The notes beneath the pieces are model-generated. The model had not been told where the DNA came from. It did no database searches and saw only the letters and a program-made list of their open reading frames with translations. Below, in pieces: positions 4,651 to 6,370 of a stretch of DNA of 6,370 bases (its first letter is position 1; each line of letters opens with the position of its first letter). A program made the position numbers and the translations under genes. The DNA is taken from positions 1 through 6,370 of the forward strand of contig CAAEEB010000040.1 of the NCBI GenBank assembly GCA_900754745.1, given 5' to 3'. This stretch comes from an uncultured Collinsella sp. Lineage in GTDB: Bacteria; Actinomycetota; Coriobacteriia; Coriobacteriales; Coriobacteriaceae.

Positions 4651-6045
4651 ATGTGCAATGTTTCGCTTAACGGTACGCAGCCGACCGATGCCTCCATCCG
4701 TGTCCTGCGTGCGCTCGAGGCGGCCGGTCTTGAGGCTTGGTATGTAGGCGGTTGGGTGCGTGATGCCCTGATGGGGCGCCCCAGCCACGATGTTGACATG
4801 TGCTGCAGAGGCCTGTGGCAGGAGTCCAAAGCGGCGCTCGAGGTGGCTGATATTGCCGTGGTCGAGTCGGGCATTAAATTTGGCGGCATCACGGCTATTT
4901 GCGATGGCGAGCGCATTGAGGTCACCACCTACCGCCTGGACGGCTTTTACACCGACGGTCGCCATCCCCAGAGTGTGGAGCGTGCGGCGTCGCTTGAGGA
5001 CGATCTGGCGCGTCGCGACTTTACCGTTAACGCTATGGCCTGGCATCCCGAGCGCGGTCTTGTCGACCGCTATGACGGCCAGGGCGACCTGGGCCGTAAG
5101 CTCATCCGCGCCGTTGGAGATCCCAAGCGTCGTTTTAACGAGGACGCGCTTCGCATGCTGCGCGCGGTGCGCTTTGCCTGCCGTCTGGATTTTATGATTG
5201 AACCCGCGACCAAACAGGCACTGGCCGAATGTGCGCCGCTGCTCGATGCCGTGGCACGCGAGCGCGTGGGTATTGAGCTCGAGGGCATCCTTTCGACCGG
5301 CCACGGGGGAGACGCCATGTTGCGCTACCCCGAGCTTGTTTGCGCCGCCGTGCCCGAGCTCGCGCCCGCCCGCGGGTTTGACCAGCGCAGTGTCTATCAT
5401 GCCTTTAACGTCTACGAGCATATCGCCCGCGTGCTGACGGTGGCAGGGGAGCTGGCGCTGTGCGATGGTGTTGCGCCCTCTTCGAGCCTTATGTGGGCGG
5501 CGTTTTTGCATGACGTTTCCAAGCCCGAGTGCTTTACGGTCGATCACGCCGGCAGCGGTCACTTCTACGGTCATCCCGAGCTCGGCGCCAAGAAGGCGCG
5601 TGTCATCATGGATCGTCTGGCGCTTTCGCACGATCTGGTGCGCGACGTATGCCTGCTGATCAAATACCACGACAAGCCGCTGCGCCCCGAGCGTTCGTGC
5701 TTACTCAACATGATGCGTTTGCTTTCGGGCGAGGGCATCGACACGCCGCGTTTGATAGACGAGCTCATGGACCTTAAGCGTGCCGACACGCTCGGCAAGG
5801 CGCCGTCGTGCTTCTACTATGTCGAGACGATTGAGGAGATGCGCGCGCTCGCCCATGAATTTCTGGCGGCGGGGGAGCCCTATACGCTCAAGATGCTTGC
5901 TATCAATGGTGGCGACTTGATTCGCGCCGGCGTCAAGCCCGGGCCGGAGTTGGGCAATCTACTCAACACCGCCCTCGACGCCGTGATCGAAGACAACATT
6001 CCCAACGAACGTGAAGCCCTCCTGGCCCACCTCAACCTGGGGTAG
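4651..6045 (+). CDS. cca: CCA tRNA nucleotidyltransferase, class II, with HD domain
   Basis: This enzyme adds or repairs the 3'-terminal CCA of tRNAs using CTP and ATP without a nucleic acid template. The 464 residues show the class II head: YVGGWVRDALMGRPSHDVD (31-49) with the metal-binding Asp47 and Asp49, then RRDFTVNAMAW (121-131), then EDALRMLRAVRFACRL (164-179). An HD domain follows (His257, FLHDVSKP with His287-Asp288, GHPE with His308), as in many bacterial Cca proteins, where it is linked to phosphatase or phosphodiesterase activity. The C-terminus (INGGDLIRAGVKPGPELG) also fits the family. AGGAGG lies eight bases before the ATG. It is complete, with its own promoter region, and is followed by tRNA genes. 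Codon choice is visibly less extreme than in ptsHI (more ATT, TTT, GTT), consistent with lower expression. Confidence 0.95.
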   Translation: MCNVSLNGTQPTDASIRVLRALEAAGLEAWYVGGWVRDALMGRPSHDVDMCCRGLWQESKAALEVADIAVVESGIKFGGITAICDGERIEVTTYRLDGFYTDGRHPQSVERAASLEDDLARRDFTVNAMAWHPERGLVDRYDGQGDLGRKLIRAVGDPKRRFNEDALRMLRAVRFACRLDFMIEPATKQALAECAPLLDAVARERVGIELEGILSTGHGGDAMLRYPELVCAAVPELAPARGFDQRSVYHAFNVYEHIARVLTVAGELALCDGVAPSSSLMWAAFLHDVSKPECFTVDHAGSGHFYGHPELGAKKARVIMDRLALSHDLVRDVCLLIKYHDKPLRPERSCLLNMMRLLSGEGIDTPRLIDELMDLKRADTLGKAPSCFYYVETIEEMRALAHEFLAAGEPYTLKMLAINGGDLIRAGVKPGPELGNLLNTALDAVIEDNIPNEREALLAHLNLG

Positions 6046-6053
6046 TCAGGTGG
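6027..6053 (+). terminator. Weak hairpin at the end of cca
   Basis: CCACCT (6027-6032, within the last cca codons) pairs with AGGTGG (6048-6053) across the stop codon, with a 15-base loop. Only TTCCATTCC follows, so this is at best a poor intrinsic terminator. No better one is visible before the tRNA promoter, so cca transcripts may run into the tRNA genes. Confidence 0.2.
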
Positions 6054-6133
6054 TTCCATTCCATATGAGCTGCCCGGTTGACCTGCGCTTTCCATAACCT
6101 CACGACAAAATCTGGGCAATTTAGAATTTCTTC

Positions 6134-6162
6134 TTGCGCTTGCGTTTTTTGTCCCGTATTAT
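6134..6162 (+). promoter_or_regulatory. tRNA operon promoter
   Basis: TTGCGC (6134-6139) and TATTAT (6157-6162) are separated by exactly 17 bp, giving a good sigma-70-type promoter. An AT-rich stretch (AATTTAGAATTT) upstream may act as an UP element. The inferred start is near 6169, about 28 bases before the first tRNA. Confidence 0.75.
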
Positions 6163-6196
6163 ATTTCGTTGCAGCACGGCAGTGCAGATGTCATGT

Positions 6197-6273
6197 GGCC
6201 CGTTCGTCTAGCGGTTTAGGACGCCGCCCTCTCAAGGCGGAGATCACCAGTTCGAATCTGGTACGGGCTACCA
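6197..6273 (+). tRNA. tRNA-Glu (anticodon CUC)
   Basis: A full cloverleaf is visible: acceptor stem GGCCCGT with ACGGGCT, D arm GTC/GAC, anticodon stem CCGCC/GGCGG around the loop CTCTCAA (anticodon CTC, reading GAG), and T arm ACCAG/CTGGT with the loop TTCGAAT. The discriminator base is A6270, and CCA is encoded at 6271-6273. The first acceptor pair is G1·U72. The arrangement matches bacterial tRNA-Glu arm by arm. Confidence 0.97.
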
Positions 6274-6295
6274 CTTCTTTTCTGCTGAGGCTTAT

Positions 6296-6370
6296 GGCCC
6301 GTTCGTCTAGCGGTTTAGGACGCCGCCCTCTCAAGGCGGAGATCACCAGTTCGAATCTGGTACGGGCTAC
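6296..6370 (+). tRNA. tRNA-Glu (anticodon CUC), second copy, cut by the window end
   Basis: This is identical to the first copy over its whole length, including the CTC anticodon and the G1·U72 pair. The window ends after the discriminator A6369 and one C, so only the first base of the probable encoded CCA is seen. A 22-base pyrimidine-rich spacer separates it from the first copy, and the two are likely cut from one precursor. Confidence 0.95.

Larger units (their letters stand above)
6196..6370 (+). repeat. Tandem direct repeat of the tRNA-Glu gene
   Basis: Bases 6196-6271 and 6295-6370 are identical over 76 bp, a period of 99 bp. The unit is the tRNA gene; the bases separating the copies (6274-6294) do not match the sequence preceding the first copy. 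The repeat runs to the window edge, so further copies may follow. Confidence 0.95.

Overview
The window looks like chromosomal DNA from a G+C-rich Gram-positive bacterium. The best guess is a member of the Coriobacteriia, near Collinsella. This rests on the HPr and Enzyme I sequences (Firmicutes-like catalytic motifs with strongly C/G-ending codons), the two 1-phosphofructokinase-type kinases beside ptsHI, and the tRNA-Glu type. It is recognition by eye, not a database match. All genes found are on the + strand. No mobile element, CRISPR array or horizontally acquired island is visible.

Layout: (1) 1-258 has no convincing gene but is rich in inverted repeats: a nested foldable element (1-88), a second dyad (120-154), a perfect TATAAT (188-193), and a ptsH leader whose ribosome binding site can pair with an upstream anti-SD. 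(2) 259-2359 holds ptsH (HPr) and ptsI (Enzyme I), the general phosphotransferase pair. They are separated by an intrinsic-terminator-like hairpin and then a second hairpin abutting the ptsI Shine-Dalgarno. (3) 2434-3366 is a PfkB-family sugar-phosphate kinase of the 1-phosphofructokinase type, 74 bases after ptsI and probably co-transcribed with it. It ends at a strong UUCG-loop terminator. (4) 3554-4486 is a second kinase of the same length (310 aa), a paralogue with its own promoter and terminator. (5) 4651-6045 is cca, the tRNA nucleotidyltransferase. (6) 6197-6370 holds two identical tandem tRNA-Glu(CUC) genes behind a good sigma-70-type promoter. The second is cut by the window end inside its CCA.

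How they work together: Enzyme I takes phosphate from PEP and passes it to His15 of HPr, which feeds sugar-specific permeases not present here. The two kinases would phosphorylate sugar phosphates such as fructose-1-phosphate delivered by such permeases. The cca/tRNA block is a separate housekeeping unit. The tRNA reads GAG, the only glutamate codon used in ptsH. I see no clearly new biological system. The points most worth checking are the layered RNA structures of the pts leader regions and the shared and divergent active-site substitutions in the two kinases.
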